From: CAZVGZ01 sp964627605
GTDB lineage: Bacteria; Latescibacterota; MWCZ01; CAZVGZ01
Reading direction: 5' to 3'
Assembly: GCA_964627605.1 (NCBI GenBank)
Contig: CAZVGZ010000014.1
Span: 23,527-87,526, forward strand
DNA length: 64,000 bases
Below the pieces are notes generated by a model that was not told the origin of the DNA, ran no database searches, and worked only from the letters and a program-made list of their open reading frames with translations. Of the stretch, positions 18,644 to 27,033 are shown piece after piece; within the stretch, counting starts at the first letter, position 1, and each line of letters begins with the position of its first letter. The position numbers and the translations under genes are program-made.

Positions 18644-18988
18644 TTAGTCTTGCTCCTTGCTCGGACTTTGCCCACCCTCAGTAATCATAATCCCGCGCCT
18701 ATCCACAGCGCCGCGAATCTGCTCGATAACATCAGGCATCCGGCGGGCAAGAGGATGGGGAGGGAAACTCAGTTCGTCCCATCCCTCAGCGTCTAGCTGC
18801 AGGATATCAGTTGCGGATAGCGGTGTTGAGACCGCCACCCCACCTTTTGGCGCCACTATCGCAAAATCCACCAGACTGTAGGCAGACACCTCTCGTACGC
18901 GATACTGTCGTTCGGCATCCATTCCATCCTGTTTGAGCGCGGTCCACAGCGACTCTTCAGCGGGATGCCCAAGGTACAGATCGTTCAC
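18644..18988 (-). CDS. Small DUF559-like protein with an altered nuclease active site
   Basis: The start is GTG at 18988 with GGAGG eight bases upstream; no ATG is better placed. The 114-residue product follows the DUF559 (PD-(D/E)xK-like) plan: PAEESLWTALKQDG, then RQYRVREVSAYSLVDFAI, a strand, GWDELSFP, and a final helix LARRMPDVIEQIRGAV. In active members the strand after VDF carries a conserved ELD-type acidic group. Here that place reads GGVAVST, so only the first Asp remains and cleavage is doubtful. It may be a structural or binding relative. It lies alone, on the same strand as the efflux operon and upstream of its promoter. Confidence 0.5.
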   Translation of the reverse strand: MNDLYLGHPAEESLWTALKQDGMDAERQYRVREVSAYSLVDFAIVAPKGGVAVSTPLSATDILQLDAEGWDELSFPPHPLARRMPDVIEQIRGAVDRRGIMITEGGQSPSKEQD

Positions 18989-19281
18989 CTCCTACGCCTC
19001 CAGAAGACATGGGATCGTTGTCGGTATGAAGGAGATCGGTCGCCGTCCACCACTATGTTTTATCGGTGTAGGGAGTCGCGAATATGGAACCAGTGCTCAT
19101 TAACTGGCGCGATCCATCTGCTCTGAGTCGCCGACATGGACCACAAGCACGCGTTGCTGAGGGGTATTTTCCCAGGCCTAAACGCTGCGGCGTTATCAGT
19201 CCAAATGTTTGCTGCCCCGACCCGACCTCAAAACAGAACACCGCCGTCTATCACCGCCACACCGAAAAAGGGCAGACTCAT

Positions 19282-20445
19282 CTACCAATTGCGGCCAACG
19301 GACTCAACTGGAAATATCGGTTTTGCTTCCATCCAACTCTTCGGTGGTAGGTCACCCAGAGCGATTCGCGGCAAAGAGATCGCAGCGGAGCTGATGCCAA
19401 GGCTGAAGTGCCCAGCCCCTGACACCGCCTCGACTATCACAATATAGCTACCAGCCTCAAGTATCATAGAAATAAAAGCATTAAGGCCGTCGCCACTATT
19501 GTCATCGGCAGCGATAAATCCAAACCTGTCAGTTAAAATAAATAGCTGTAGGTCCGCGTTTCCAGATGTGTCCAACAGAGTAAAATCTAGCGCCTGGGCG
19601 CTATTCAGCGTGAGCCCGAACTCCAGATAGGGATCATCCCCCTGTACCGGCCCGACAATAGGTTCGCCGATAGTCACGACGGCCGGTTCGGATGGCTGCT
19701 CGACACTCAACTCGAAATCACCGCCATTCAGGAACCTAAGCGCTACCAACGTGTAGGTCCCGATACCCAGTGGCATCCGCCTGATCCATGAGTCCCGCCC
19801 GTACCCACCGTCATCATCAAGCACCAAAAGTCGCCAGCGATCGTCGTAAATTGCCAAGATGGGGTCCCACAGCCCCGATGGAGACGCGTCCAGGTGAATG
19901 TCTAACGTGTCAGGCTGCGAGATAACCAGATCAAACAGCTCAATGTAGTAGAGCGAATCCGCGCTCGTGCCCACAAGTTGCCCGTTCACAGGATGGCCTA
20001 CCGCGACCTCCTCCAATGGCTGAGCAGTATCAACATTCAGCTGAAAGTCCCCAGAACCGGAATCGCGAGTGACAACAATCGTGTAGGCACCCTCGACAAG
20101 CAGTATCCGCATCCGGGGGTTGTAGTCTCCACCGAAGACATCGTCCGCAGCTATCATAGCGCCTTGATCGTCATGCAACGCCACGCGCATCCAGAGATCA
20201 CCCGATGTCCTCTTTGCTCTGAACTCCACCCTGGACGTTGGCGATATCTGCAGCGTGAAACGCATCTCAGACTGGGTTTCACCGGTCGCCCCAGGGGCGG
20301 ACAGATAACCGGTCTTCTGCGATCCCAAACGCATATCGGTTTGCAGTCCAGAAGAACAAAAAAGCCCGGTTGAACTCAGAAAAACCGCCGACGCAGCTAA
20401 AATCACACCAAACGGCACTTTTCTGGGACTAATAGACATCGCCAT
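19282..20445 (-). CDS. Secreted protein with three PPC-like beta-sandwich domains
   Basis: The start at 20445 (MAMSISPRK) is preferred because AAGG is well spaced and it begins a signal peptide; longer forms begin at GTG 20466. After the signal there are three repeats of about 110 residues resembling bacterial pre-peptidase C-terminal domains. Each has a strand ending in RILLVEGAYTIVV, RRMPLGIGTYTLVA or ISMILEAGSYIVIV, followed by a GDFxL strand (SGSGDFQLNV, LNGGDFELSV, SGAGHFSLGI). Each repeat also has an acidic D-D turn (AADDVFGGDY, LDDDGGYG, AADDNSGDG). Such domains usually accompany secreted enzymes, but no catalytic domain is present. It may bind a polymer or other surface proteins. Function unknown. 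Confidence 0.6.
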   Translation of the reverse strand: MAMSISPRKVPFGVILAASAVFLSSTGLFCSSGLQTDMRLGSQKTGYLSAPGATGETQSEMRFTLQISPTSRVEFRAKRTSGDLWMRVALHDDQGAMIAADDVFGGDYNPRMRILLVEGAYTIVVTRDSGSGDFQLNVDTAQPLEEVAVGHPVNGQLVGTSADSLYYIELFDLVISQPDTLDIHLDASPSGLWDPILAIYDDRWRLLVLDDDGGYGRDSWIRRMPLGIGTYTLVALRFLNGGDFELSVEQPSEPAVVTIGEPIVGPVQGDDPYLEFGLTLNSAQALDFTLLDTSGNADLQLFILTDRFGFIAADDNSGDGLNAFISMILEAGSYIVIVEAVSGAGHFSLGISSAAISLPRIALGDLPPKSWMEAKPIFPVESVGRNW

Positions 20446-20661
20446 GTGCATCCTTATGTTGAACACTTTTATCTTTACGAATCGCGCGCACCGGATATAA
20501 GCCCAAACGATTTATCAGGCCAACCCACAGCCCATCTCGATGCTACGATCCCCCAATTACGCTGCCCAGCGAGCGGCCTTCGTACAGCTGGTCCGTTTTA
20601 AAGTACATTTGCAGCATTCACGATCATCTTATCCCACCCGCCCTCCAACGAAGGCGTCGCA

Positions 20662-21567
20662 ATGCCCCGCAACGTAACGATAGCCACCTGCTCGGTTGAC
20701 TGCCGTGGTTTTGGAGAGATGCCAGACGATTTCCTGCTAGCTCAATCTCTTCAAATGGTGGACGAAGCCGGAACCAAAGGCGCTGACATCGTATGCCTAC
20801 CAGAGTTCGCAGCGTGTGAACGCCACGAAGGCCGCTTTGTTCCGCAACCCATCCCTGGTGAAGCGACCGACTCATTCGCACGATTGGCGAAGAAGCACAA
20901 TATGTACGTCATCGCCCCACTCCAGGAGACCGTCGACGATCAGTGGTGCTACAACACCGCTGCACTTTTAGACCGTTCTGGTGTGGTTGTGGGAACCTAC
21001 AGAAAGACCCATGTCTGCCTGCCAGACCACTGTGAAGGTGAAAACACCCTTCCAGGCGATGATGTTCCCGTATTCGGCATCGACATCGGTAGAGTGGCTA
21101 TCACCACCTGCATGGATATCCACTATCCAGAGCTGTACGCTGTCATGGCACTCAAAGGCGCCGAAATCATATTTTGGCCCACCGCCTGCTTCGATTACAC
21201 TGGAGACCTCATCGAGTCACTGGTAAACGCCCGGGCGATAGATACCCAATCATTTTTCGTCACCAGCCACTATGCTGAGCTTCCTTTTCTAGCGGGAAAG
21301 ACTATGGGACGCAGCCGAATAGTCGATCCCATGGGCCGCACCCGCGCCGACACCAGCCACTTTCCAGGGATCGCCATCGCCACTGTCGATCTCGATCAGA
21401 CGTACCCGATGTGGTATACCGGTGCCATGCTCAAGGAGTACCCCACGATGCGTGCGGTGTTCCAGAAGACTCGTCGTCCTGAGCTCTACGGCCCTTTGGT
21501 TGATCGAGGTGACATGGAAGCCTCAGCAGAGCGTGTGGATGCCGAAAACAGATCCAACGACCTGTGA
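20662..21567 (+). CDS. Carbon-nitrogen hydrolase (nitrilase superfamily amidase)
   Basis: The 301-residue protein carries the nitrilase-superfamily catalytic triad E48 (CLPEFAACE), K115 (TYRKTHV) and C150 (AITTCMDIHYPE), on an alpha-beta-beta-alpha fold. It would hydrolyse a carbon-nitrogen bond of an amide, carbamoyl compound or nitrile in the cytoplasm. AAGG lies eight bases before the ATG. It opens a plus-strand group followed by a fucosidase (101 bases on) and a sugar-phosphate isomerase. That context suggests removing an amide or acetamido-type group during sugar breakdown. N-carbamoyl-type amidase is one option. Specificity cannot be told from sequence alone. Confidence 0.83.
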   Translation: MPRNVTIATCSVDCRGFGEMPDDFLLAQSLQMVDEAGTKGADIVCLPEFAACERHEGRFVPQPIPGEATDSFARLAKKHNMYVIAPLQETVDDQWCYNTAALLDRSGVVVGTYRKTHVCLPDHCEGENTLPGDDVPVFGIDIGRVAITTCMDIHYPELYAVMALKGAEIIFWPTACFDYTGDLIESLVNARAIDTQSFFVTSHYAELPFLAGKTMGRSRIVDPMGRTRADTSHFPGIAIATVDLDQTYPMWYTGAMLKEYPTMRAVFQKTRRPELYGPLVDRGDMEASAERVDAENRSNDL

Positions 21568-21668
21568 CCCGCGCTACTAATAGAACCGCTTCCCATTGCC
21601 CAATCTTACCCCCTAAAGCGATTTTACTTAATCGCAAATAGAGAGCCATCAAGCAAAAGGAGCATCAG

Positions 21669-22868
21669 TTGCCGGACAACACCGACCAATCAGATCGCCT
21701 TGAGTGGTGGACAGATGCCCGTTTTGGGATGTTTATCCACTGGGGCCTGTATGCCATCGAGGGCCGCGGCGAATGGATCATGTACCAGGAGCACATCCCG
21801 CCCGCCGAATACGCCAAACTGGCCGACCAGTTTGATGCCAAAAACTATGACCCAACAGACTGGGTACGGATAGCCCAAGACGCTGGCATGAAATACATGG
21901 TGCTAACCACCAGACATCATGACGGGTTCTGCCTCTACGACTCCGACTACTCAGACTTTACCGCCCCAAAAACAGCCGCAAAACGCGATCTAATCGCAGA
22001 GTTTGTCGAGGCGTGCCACCAGGCGTCCATGCCCATCGGATTCTACTACTCACTGCTCGATTGGCGCTTTGACGACGTCATACCTCAGCAGATCATCGGC
22101 CCAGACTCGGTATACGAGTCTGCTGTCGAGCAGGCGCATGCACAGATGCGCGAGCTTTGTACCAACTACGGCGAGATAGACATCATCTGGTATGACGGAA
22201 TGCATCCTGGCGGCACCGATCTGTGGCGTTCTCATGAGCTGAACGCCATGGTGCGCGAACTTCAACCGTCGGCTCTTATCAACAACCGCGCTGGGCTCCC
22301 AGAGGATTTTGGTACGCCTGAGAACGTCATCCGCCCAGAGGACAAGTCGTGGGAGGCGTGCTTCACCATGAACGACTCGTGGGGCTACGCAGTCGGCGAC
22401 ACAAACTACAAATCCAGCGCTCAGCTTCTGCGCCTTCTCGGGTCATGCGCCGCTCAGAATGGCAATTTTCTTCTAAACGTCGGGCCAAAACCCGACGGCA
22501 GCTTCCCTGACGAATCGCTCGACCGATTGAGCGCCATCGGAAAATGGATGCGCACCAACGGCGAAGCGATATATGGAGCCGGATCGACGGACGTCGTCGC
22601 CCCTGCGATGGGATGGTCCACATCGATTGGCGACAGTGTATACCTGCTGGTCCAGCGCTGGCCAGGAACAACACTGCCATTCGCGTGGTGTGGCAGCCGC
22701 GTTAGCGATGCGACGGTCTTAGCGACGGGGCAGGAAGCTAGAATAGAACAGGATGGCGATAGAGTCTGGCTCCACGAGTTGCCAGAGAGCGCACCTGACC
22801 CCGATCTGAGCGTCATCCGCCTGAAATTTGACGGCACTCCAAAAGGGTCCGATCCGCCGTACAGATAG
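21669..22868 (+). CDS. GH29 alpha-L-fucosidase
   Basis: The start is TTG at 21669, with GGAG seven bases upstream and no alternative ATG nearby. The 399-residue protein matches GH29: RFGMFIHWGLYAI, EWIMYQEHIPPAEY, GMKYMVLTTRHHDGF and GFYYSLLDW. The nucleophile Asp176 lies in IDIIWYDG, and NGNFLLNVGPKPDG is near the C-terminal end of the barrel. It removes alpha-linked L-fucose by a retaining mechanism. There is no signal peptide, so it probably works on imported oligosaccharides. With the sulfatase and receptor at the left edge, a sulfated fucan or fucosylated glycan is a plausible target. GH29 alone does not prove this. Confidence 0.9.
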   Translation: MPDNTDQSDRLEWWTDARFGMFIHWGLYAIEGRGEWIMYQEHIPPAEYAKLADQFDAKNYDPTDWVRIAQDAGMKYMVLTTRHHDGFCLYDSDYSDFTAPKTAAKRDLIAEFVEACHQASMPIGFYYSLLDWRFDDVIPQQIIGPDSVYESAVEQAHAQMRELCTNYGEIDIIWYDGMHPGGTDLWRSHELNAMVRELQPSALINNRAGLPEDFGTPENVIRPEDKSWEACFTMNDSWGYAVGDTNYKSSAQLLRLLGSCAAQNGNFLLNVGPKPDGSFPDESLDRLSAIGKWMRTNGEAIYGAGSTDVVAPAMGWSTSIGDSVYLLVQRWPGTTLPFAWCGSRVSDATVLATGQEARIEQDGDRVWLHELPESAPDPDLSVIRLKFDGTPKGSDPPYR

Positions 22869-22906
22869 ACACATACGCCACTTCTCACTTTTGAAATCAT
22901 GAAGGT

Positions 22907-23774
22907 ATGAGACCTATGTNNNNNNNNNNTCGCGAACCTGAGCACTGGATCCATCGGTGTCAGCGCGACACTCGAAGAGATTATCCAGCTTGCCGCCGCA
23001 ATAGGATATGGCGGAGTCGACATCAACCTTGATGAAGCCGAAGAGTTTGGTTTGGGCCGCACCAAAGGGCTGTTGAGAGAGAACAACCTCAAACTCGGTG
23101 GTTGGGGACTGCCGGTGGAGTTTCGCCAGGACGAAGACACGTTCAAAGACACACTGGCGGAGCTTCCGCAGAAAGCCTCAATAGCCCATGAGCTGGGGCT
23201 AACACGCTGCAATACCTGGGTGCCGTCCGGCTCCAACGAGCGGACATATCAAGAACAGTTCGACCTTCTGGCTAATAGATTCTGCCACTGCGCTGAGATT
23301 CTTTGGGATCACGGCTGCTATCTAGGCCTGGAGTTTCTGGGACCAAAGACAATCCTGGCTGGCTTCAAACACGAAGGCATATCCAACATGGCGGACATGC
23401 TCAAACTATGCTCCGCTGCCGGAACCGGAAACCTGGGCCTTCTGCTCGACTGTTGGCACTGGTACACCAGCGGCGGAACTATCGCCGAGATAGAAGCTCT
23501 AGATCCCCAACAAGTGGTGTACGTCCACGTCAATGATGCGCCGGTAGGAATCCCAATTGAGGAGCACATCGACAACGAGCGCGCGCTGCCGATGGAGACC
23601 GGTGTAATTGATCTTCCAGCATTCCTGAAAGCGCTAAACAAGATCGGCTACGACGGCCCTATCACCGCCGAACCATTGGTACCAGGACTGGCGGACATGG
23701 AGCCACAAGTCGCCTGCCAAACCATCGCCGACTGCCTCAAGAAAGGTTGGGATGCCGCTGGTCTTGAGTGGTGA
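22907..23774 (+). CDS. Sugar phosphate isomerase/epimerase-like TIM barrel (interrupted by assembly gap)
   Basis: The frame is open from just after the N run (first codon 22932) to TGA at 23774. The start is not readable: ATGs at 22907 and 22916 lie before the gap and are out of frame only if the gap is really ten bases. The product contains GSIGVSATLEEII, AIGYGGVDIN, LGLEFLGP, LLLDCWHWYTSGG, VVYVHVNDAP and GYDGPITAEPL, which is the AP-endonuclease-2 / xylose-isomerase-like barrel. Likely metal ligands are Glu in LGLEF, Asp in LLLDCWHW, His in YVHVND and Glu in TAEP. It probably isomerises or epimerises a sugar released by the preceding fucosidase gene, 38 bases upstream. Confidence 0.72.
22920..22929. 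other. Assembly gap (10 N)
   Basis: Ten N bases join two contigs. The length is conventional, so the true spacing may differ. It falls at the very start of the isomerase gene. The genes on each side fit one operon, which supports the join but does not prove it. Confidence 0.98.
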
Positions 23775-23915
23775 TGGCTGAGGCCGGTGCTGAAACTGAA
23801 GAGGTGCGTCACGTTCATCGAACCGATCTGTTTGTCGGTGCGATCAAAAAACCAGCGGAAGGTCACTGAACGAGGTCGGGAGATTATAAACGGGTCAGAG
23901 CCCATGGGGCCATAG

Positions 23916-24365
23916 TCAAAAAACCTCGTGACTATCAACCAAAATCGTCACAGGGCCGTCATTTACCAGCGCGACATCCATCATCGCCTTGAAACGACCT
24001 GTCTCGACTGTGACACCTTTCTCCCTGACGGCAGATACGAACTCTTCGTATAGCTCGTTGGCTTTTTCGAGGCGGGCGGCCTTCACGAAAGACGGACGGC
24101 GGCCTTTTCTCGTATCGCCATAGAGCGTGAACTGGGAGACCACCAGCATCGCGCCGCCGGTGTCCATGAGAGACAGATTCATCTTCCTATCGTCGTCTTC
24201 GAAAATTCTGAGACCGACGATCTTTTCGGCAGCAAAACTCACATCCGCCGATGTATCGTCTTCGCTCACGCCGAGCAGCACGCACAGCCCGCCGCCAATA
24301 TTTCCTACCATTTCGCCGTCTACACTCACCGATGCCGACGATACCCTCTGTATCACTGCACGCAT
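23916..24365 (-). CDS. dtd: D-aminoacyl-tRNA deacylase
   Basis: DTD frees tRNA mis-charged with D-amino acids or glycine, in the cytosol as a homodimer. The 149-residue length is exactly that of the family. Motifs are MRAVIQRVSSASVSVDG at the N-terminus, SQFTLYGDTRKGRRPSF (SQFTLYG at 77-83), and NDGPVTI at 135-141 carrying the cross-subunit Gly-cisPro motif. It is a single gene, convergent with the sugar operon and divergent from tatA. Confidence 0.95.
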   Translation of the reverse strand: MRAVIQRVSSASVSVDGEMVGNIGGGLCVLLGVSEDDTSADVSFAAEKIVGLRIFEDDDRKMNLSLMDTGGAMLVVSQFTLYGDTRKGRRPSFVKAARLEKANELYEEFVSAVREKGVTVETGRFKAMMDVALVNDGPVTILVDSHEVF

Positions 24366-24483
24366 CCACCGCTCCTTTTTCTAACAGCCGAACGGTCGCT
24401 TGGAGAATTGACCTACGCCCAGGTTTGCCCCACTATTCATATCTACAACCGTTGTAACACCCCAAAATAAAGTGAGGCGCACC

Positions 24484-24747
24484 ATGCCGCTCATGTTCGG
24501 TATGCCCGGTGGTTGGGAGCTGGTCATCCTGTTTCTAATTGTGCTCCTGGTGTTCGGGGCCAAAAGAATCCCGGAGATCGCACAAGGTCTGGGCAAAGGG
24601 ATCAAAGAGTTCAAGAACGCCACCCGCGACCTCAACAAAGAGATCGATTCAGCCGTCAACCAGCCCGACGACAGCAGTAGCAGCAGCGCCTCCACATCTG
24701 AAGAGGCAAACTCCCAGCCGACCGGCTCGCAACCCTCAAGCTCCTAA
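24484..24747 (+). CDS. tatA: Twin-arginine translocase subunit TatA/E
   Basis: The ATG at 24484 has GAGG six bases upstream; an in-frame GTG at 24472 is less likely. The product is 87 residues: a short N-terminal transmembrane helix after GGWELVIL, the FGAKRIPEIAQGLGKGIKEF hinge and amphipathic helix, then a Ser-rich tail. TatA forms the variable pore that exports folded proteins with RR signal peptides. No tatB or tatC is in the window. It is a single gene between dtd (divergent) and a DMT permease (convergent). Confidence 0.93.
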   Translation: MPLMFGMPGGWELVILFLIVLLVFGAKRIPEIAQGLGKGIKEFKNATRDLNKEIDSAVNQPDDSSSSSASTSEEANSQPTGSQPSSS

Positions 24748-24778
24748 GAGAGCTTCTGCGGGCCGAGTTCTGTTCTGG

Positions 24779-25681
24779 TCACGCTGGTTGGGTCTCGGGT
24801 ACCCGCTCGTCCCGAAAGCCGACGAACAGCGACATTGCCAAAATCGCGCCGCCCACCCCCTCTACAATGGTCAGAGGCATCCCCAACCATATCGCAGCAA
24901 TCGCGATTGCGCAGATCGGCTCTCCTACCACAGCCAAATTGATCGTAAACAGCCGCACGTACTTGAGCGCCACATTCATAAGAGCATGGCCGACACCTGT
25001 AGGCACTACCACCAACAGAGCCAGCAACCCCCACTCTCTTGCGCCGTAACCGGAAAGCGGTGACGCCAACACTAGTGCCACCACAAGCGTAATGGTCCCG
25101 GCAAACCCGTATGTGGCTGTCATATATCCAGCGAAAGGCACTTTGTCCCTAAGCGGCCTCGCCACAACGTAAAACACCGCGATAGCAGCACTGGACGCCA
25201 CCGAAAGCCCATCGCCAATAAGTGCGCGCCGAGACCACGTCAGATCATCGAAGACTATCAGTGCCAATCCAGCGACCGCCAACAACAATGCCCACCCCAT
25301 CCCAGGTCGCAGCGGCTCACCAAATACCCACCGTCCAAGTAGCGCAGCGAAAGCTGGCTGTATCACCAGCAGTAGCACCGCGCTGGCAAGGTCGGTATAG
25401 TCAAACGCGCTGATCCACGCCAAAAAATGAAGCGACAACACCAGGCCTGCCAGCGAGCTCCGCGCAAAAATAGCGCGATCGGTTCTGACCCGCCACAGCT
25501 GGCGAAATCCGCCTGCAAAAACTCCATAGACTGATCCTGCACCTAAAAGACGCCACGCCGCGATCGAAGCGGCTGGTATGGCAAGAACCGAGATCGTAGG
25601 CGCTGCGAGGGATACTGCCAAAACCGCTGCGACCATCACCGCCGACATTGTTGCAGGTTTGTGGTGATCAAGCGAAATCAT
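24779..25681 (-). CDS. EamA/DMT-family permease
   Basis: The ATG at 25681 overlaps the preceding glycosyltransferase stop by 4 bases (ATGA), so the two are coupled. The 300-residue product has about ten transmembrane helices arranged as two EamA repeats. Examples are ASAVLLLVIQPAFAALLGRWVFGE closing repeat one and the LFTINLAVVGEPICAIAIAAIW region in repeat two. The family exports or takes up small metabolites such as amino acids or sugars. Substrate not predictable. Confidence 0.82.
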   Translation of the reverse strand: MISLDHHKPATMSAVMVAAVLAVSLAAPTISVLAIPAASIAAWRLLGAGSVYGVFAGGFRQLWRVRTDRAIFARSSLAGLVLSLHFLAWISAFDYTDLASAVLLLVIQPAFAALLGRWVFGEPLRPGMGWALLLAVAGLALIVFDDLTWSRRALIGDGLSVASSAAIAVFYVVARPLRDKVPFAGYMTATYGFAGTITLVVALVLASPLSGYGAREWGLLALLVVVPTGVGHALMNVALKYVRLFTINLAVVGEPICAIAIAAIWLGMPLTIVEGVGGAILAMSLFVGFRDERVPETQPA

Positions 25682-26850
25682 CTGCACGAACTGCCCAAAA
25701 GATCATCATACGCCGCGCAGACCATCTGGGCATGATTGTCAGGCGCATACAACTCCGCCGCCTTTTTTCTCCCAGCCTGACCCATCTCGTGCGCTCTGTC
25801 CGGTTGGCTCAACAGACTTCCAAGCGCATCGGCGAGAGCTTGTGGATTTTTTGGTGGAACGAGCAGCCCGGTCACACCGTCATCAACGCTCTCTATCATA
25901 CCCCCAACGCGTGATGCCACCACAGGCGTCGCAGAGGCCATTGATTCGATCACTGTCCTGCCGAACCCCTCAGACCACGACGGCTGTGTCATAACATCCA
26001 TCGCCTGCATGAGCGACAGCACATCGCCTTGCCGCCCAAGGAGGTGGATATTCTTGGGACGTTTGAGCGTTGCAGCCTGATCCTTCAGCGTCTGATCGTA
26101 CCCCTCGTGGGCTGATCCTACCACCATTACGTGCAGCGTTGGGAACTCTGGTTCCAACAGCCTCACCGCCTCCAACAGATCGCCCTGGCCTTTTCTGTCG
26201 ATAAGCATCCCTACTATACCTACCACCAGCGAATCGGATGGTATCTGAAGCCGTTCCCTAATATCATTGAGAGATTCGCGTGGTAGCAGATCAGGAATTG
26301 AGGTTGCGTTTGGAATCGTCACCAACCGTCCAGGACGTTTGAGTTGAGTGAACGGGTGTCTAGCGGGACCGGACACAGCGATGGTCAGGTCGCCCAAGTC
26401 TGCCAAAAGCCTGACCGACGGGGCTGTTCCGCCAAAAAGCCGGTGATGATCGGGGTTATCAAGCTGGTCTCTGACGTGCCAGATGTGGGGCACCCCGGTG
26501 ATCTTGGCTGCCATGGCACCGTCTAGCGTCGCCACAGAATTGGTATGTACCAGCGCGACATTGTTGCTGCGTATTAGGTTCGAGAGACGCCTGACGGAGT
26601 TAATCCGGTTGGGCAACCTCGCAAATTCGCGCCAACCTACGTGCGCAGGCAACCATGGCGCAAGATACTGCCCGTGGTATTCGAATCCCCGATTTATAGT
26701 CTCTTCAGACAGCCAACACGGGTCCTGTGCTCCGGCTACTATGGGAAGGTAGCGGTCTTCTGGCAACTGCTCGGAAAGCAGCATAAGGCTACGGCCTGAG
26801 CCGCCCTCACCAGTGGCAGGCTCTATGTAGAGTACAACTCGAGGGTCCAT
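25678..26850 (-). CDS. Glycosyltransferase, GT4 family
   Basis: The 390-residue protein has two Rossmann domains of the GT-B fold. The C-terminal half shows VGIVGMLIDRKGQGDLLEA, a VVGSAHEG strand, HLLGRQGDVLSLMQAMDV, the E-x7-E-type donor motif in SWSEGFGRTVIESMASATPVVAS, and GLLVPPKNPQALADAL, all typical of GT4. The N-terminal half has GGSGRSLMLLSEQLP. It would transfer a sugar from a nucleotide-sugar donor onto a lipid- or polymer-linked acceptor at the inner face of the membrane. Only a DMT permease is coupled to it; no O-antigen cluster is visible. Acceptor unknown. Confidence 0.87.
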   Translation of the reverse strand: MDPRVVLYIEPATGEGGSGRSLMLLSEQLPEDRYLPIVAGAQDPCWLSEETINRGFEYHGQYLAPWLPAHVGWREFARLPNRINSVRRLSNLIRSNNVALVHTNSVATLDGAMAAKITGVPHIWHVRDQLDNPDHHRLFGGTAPSVRLLADLGDLTIAVSGPARHPFTQLKRPGRLVTIPNATSIPDLLPRESLNDIRERLQIPSDSLVVGIVGMLIDRKGQGDLLEAVRLLEPEFPTLHVMVVGSAHEGYDQTLKDQAATLKRPKNIHLLGRQGDVLSLMQAMDVMTQPSWSEGFGRTVIESMASATPVVASRVGGMIESVDDGVTGLLVPPKNPQALADALGSLLSQPDRAHEMGQAGRKKAAELYAPDNHAQMVCAAYDDLLGSSCR

Positions 26851-27033
26851 CGGTCACTGCGGCAGTTAGGAAAAGCTCGGTCAGCAGACATTCGAAGAGT
26901 TCAATATAGCAGAGGACAGACTGTCGGCACAGTTTGGCAGGACGGGCCTCCCACCGACGATGGGCTTTTCTACAGCCCAAATCACTATCTGACAGACTCG
27001 CAAAACATCAGAAAACCGACTGACCGCGCATCG

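Noticed and set aside
18421..18675. 84-residue minus-strand reading frame over the efflux promoter
   Set aside because: It lies over the palindromic operators and promoter and has no recognisable motif or Shine-Dalgarno; it is treated as a chance frame.
19053..19241. 62-residue minus-strand reading frame between the DUF559-like and PPC genes
   Set aside because: Composition looks random and no family or ribosome site is visible.
24738..24755. Hairpin AAGCTC-CTAAGA-GAGCTT at the end of tatA as bidirectional terminator
   Set aside because: The stem is only six pairs, contains the stop codon and lacks a T run; too weak to list as a terminator.
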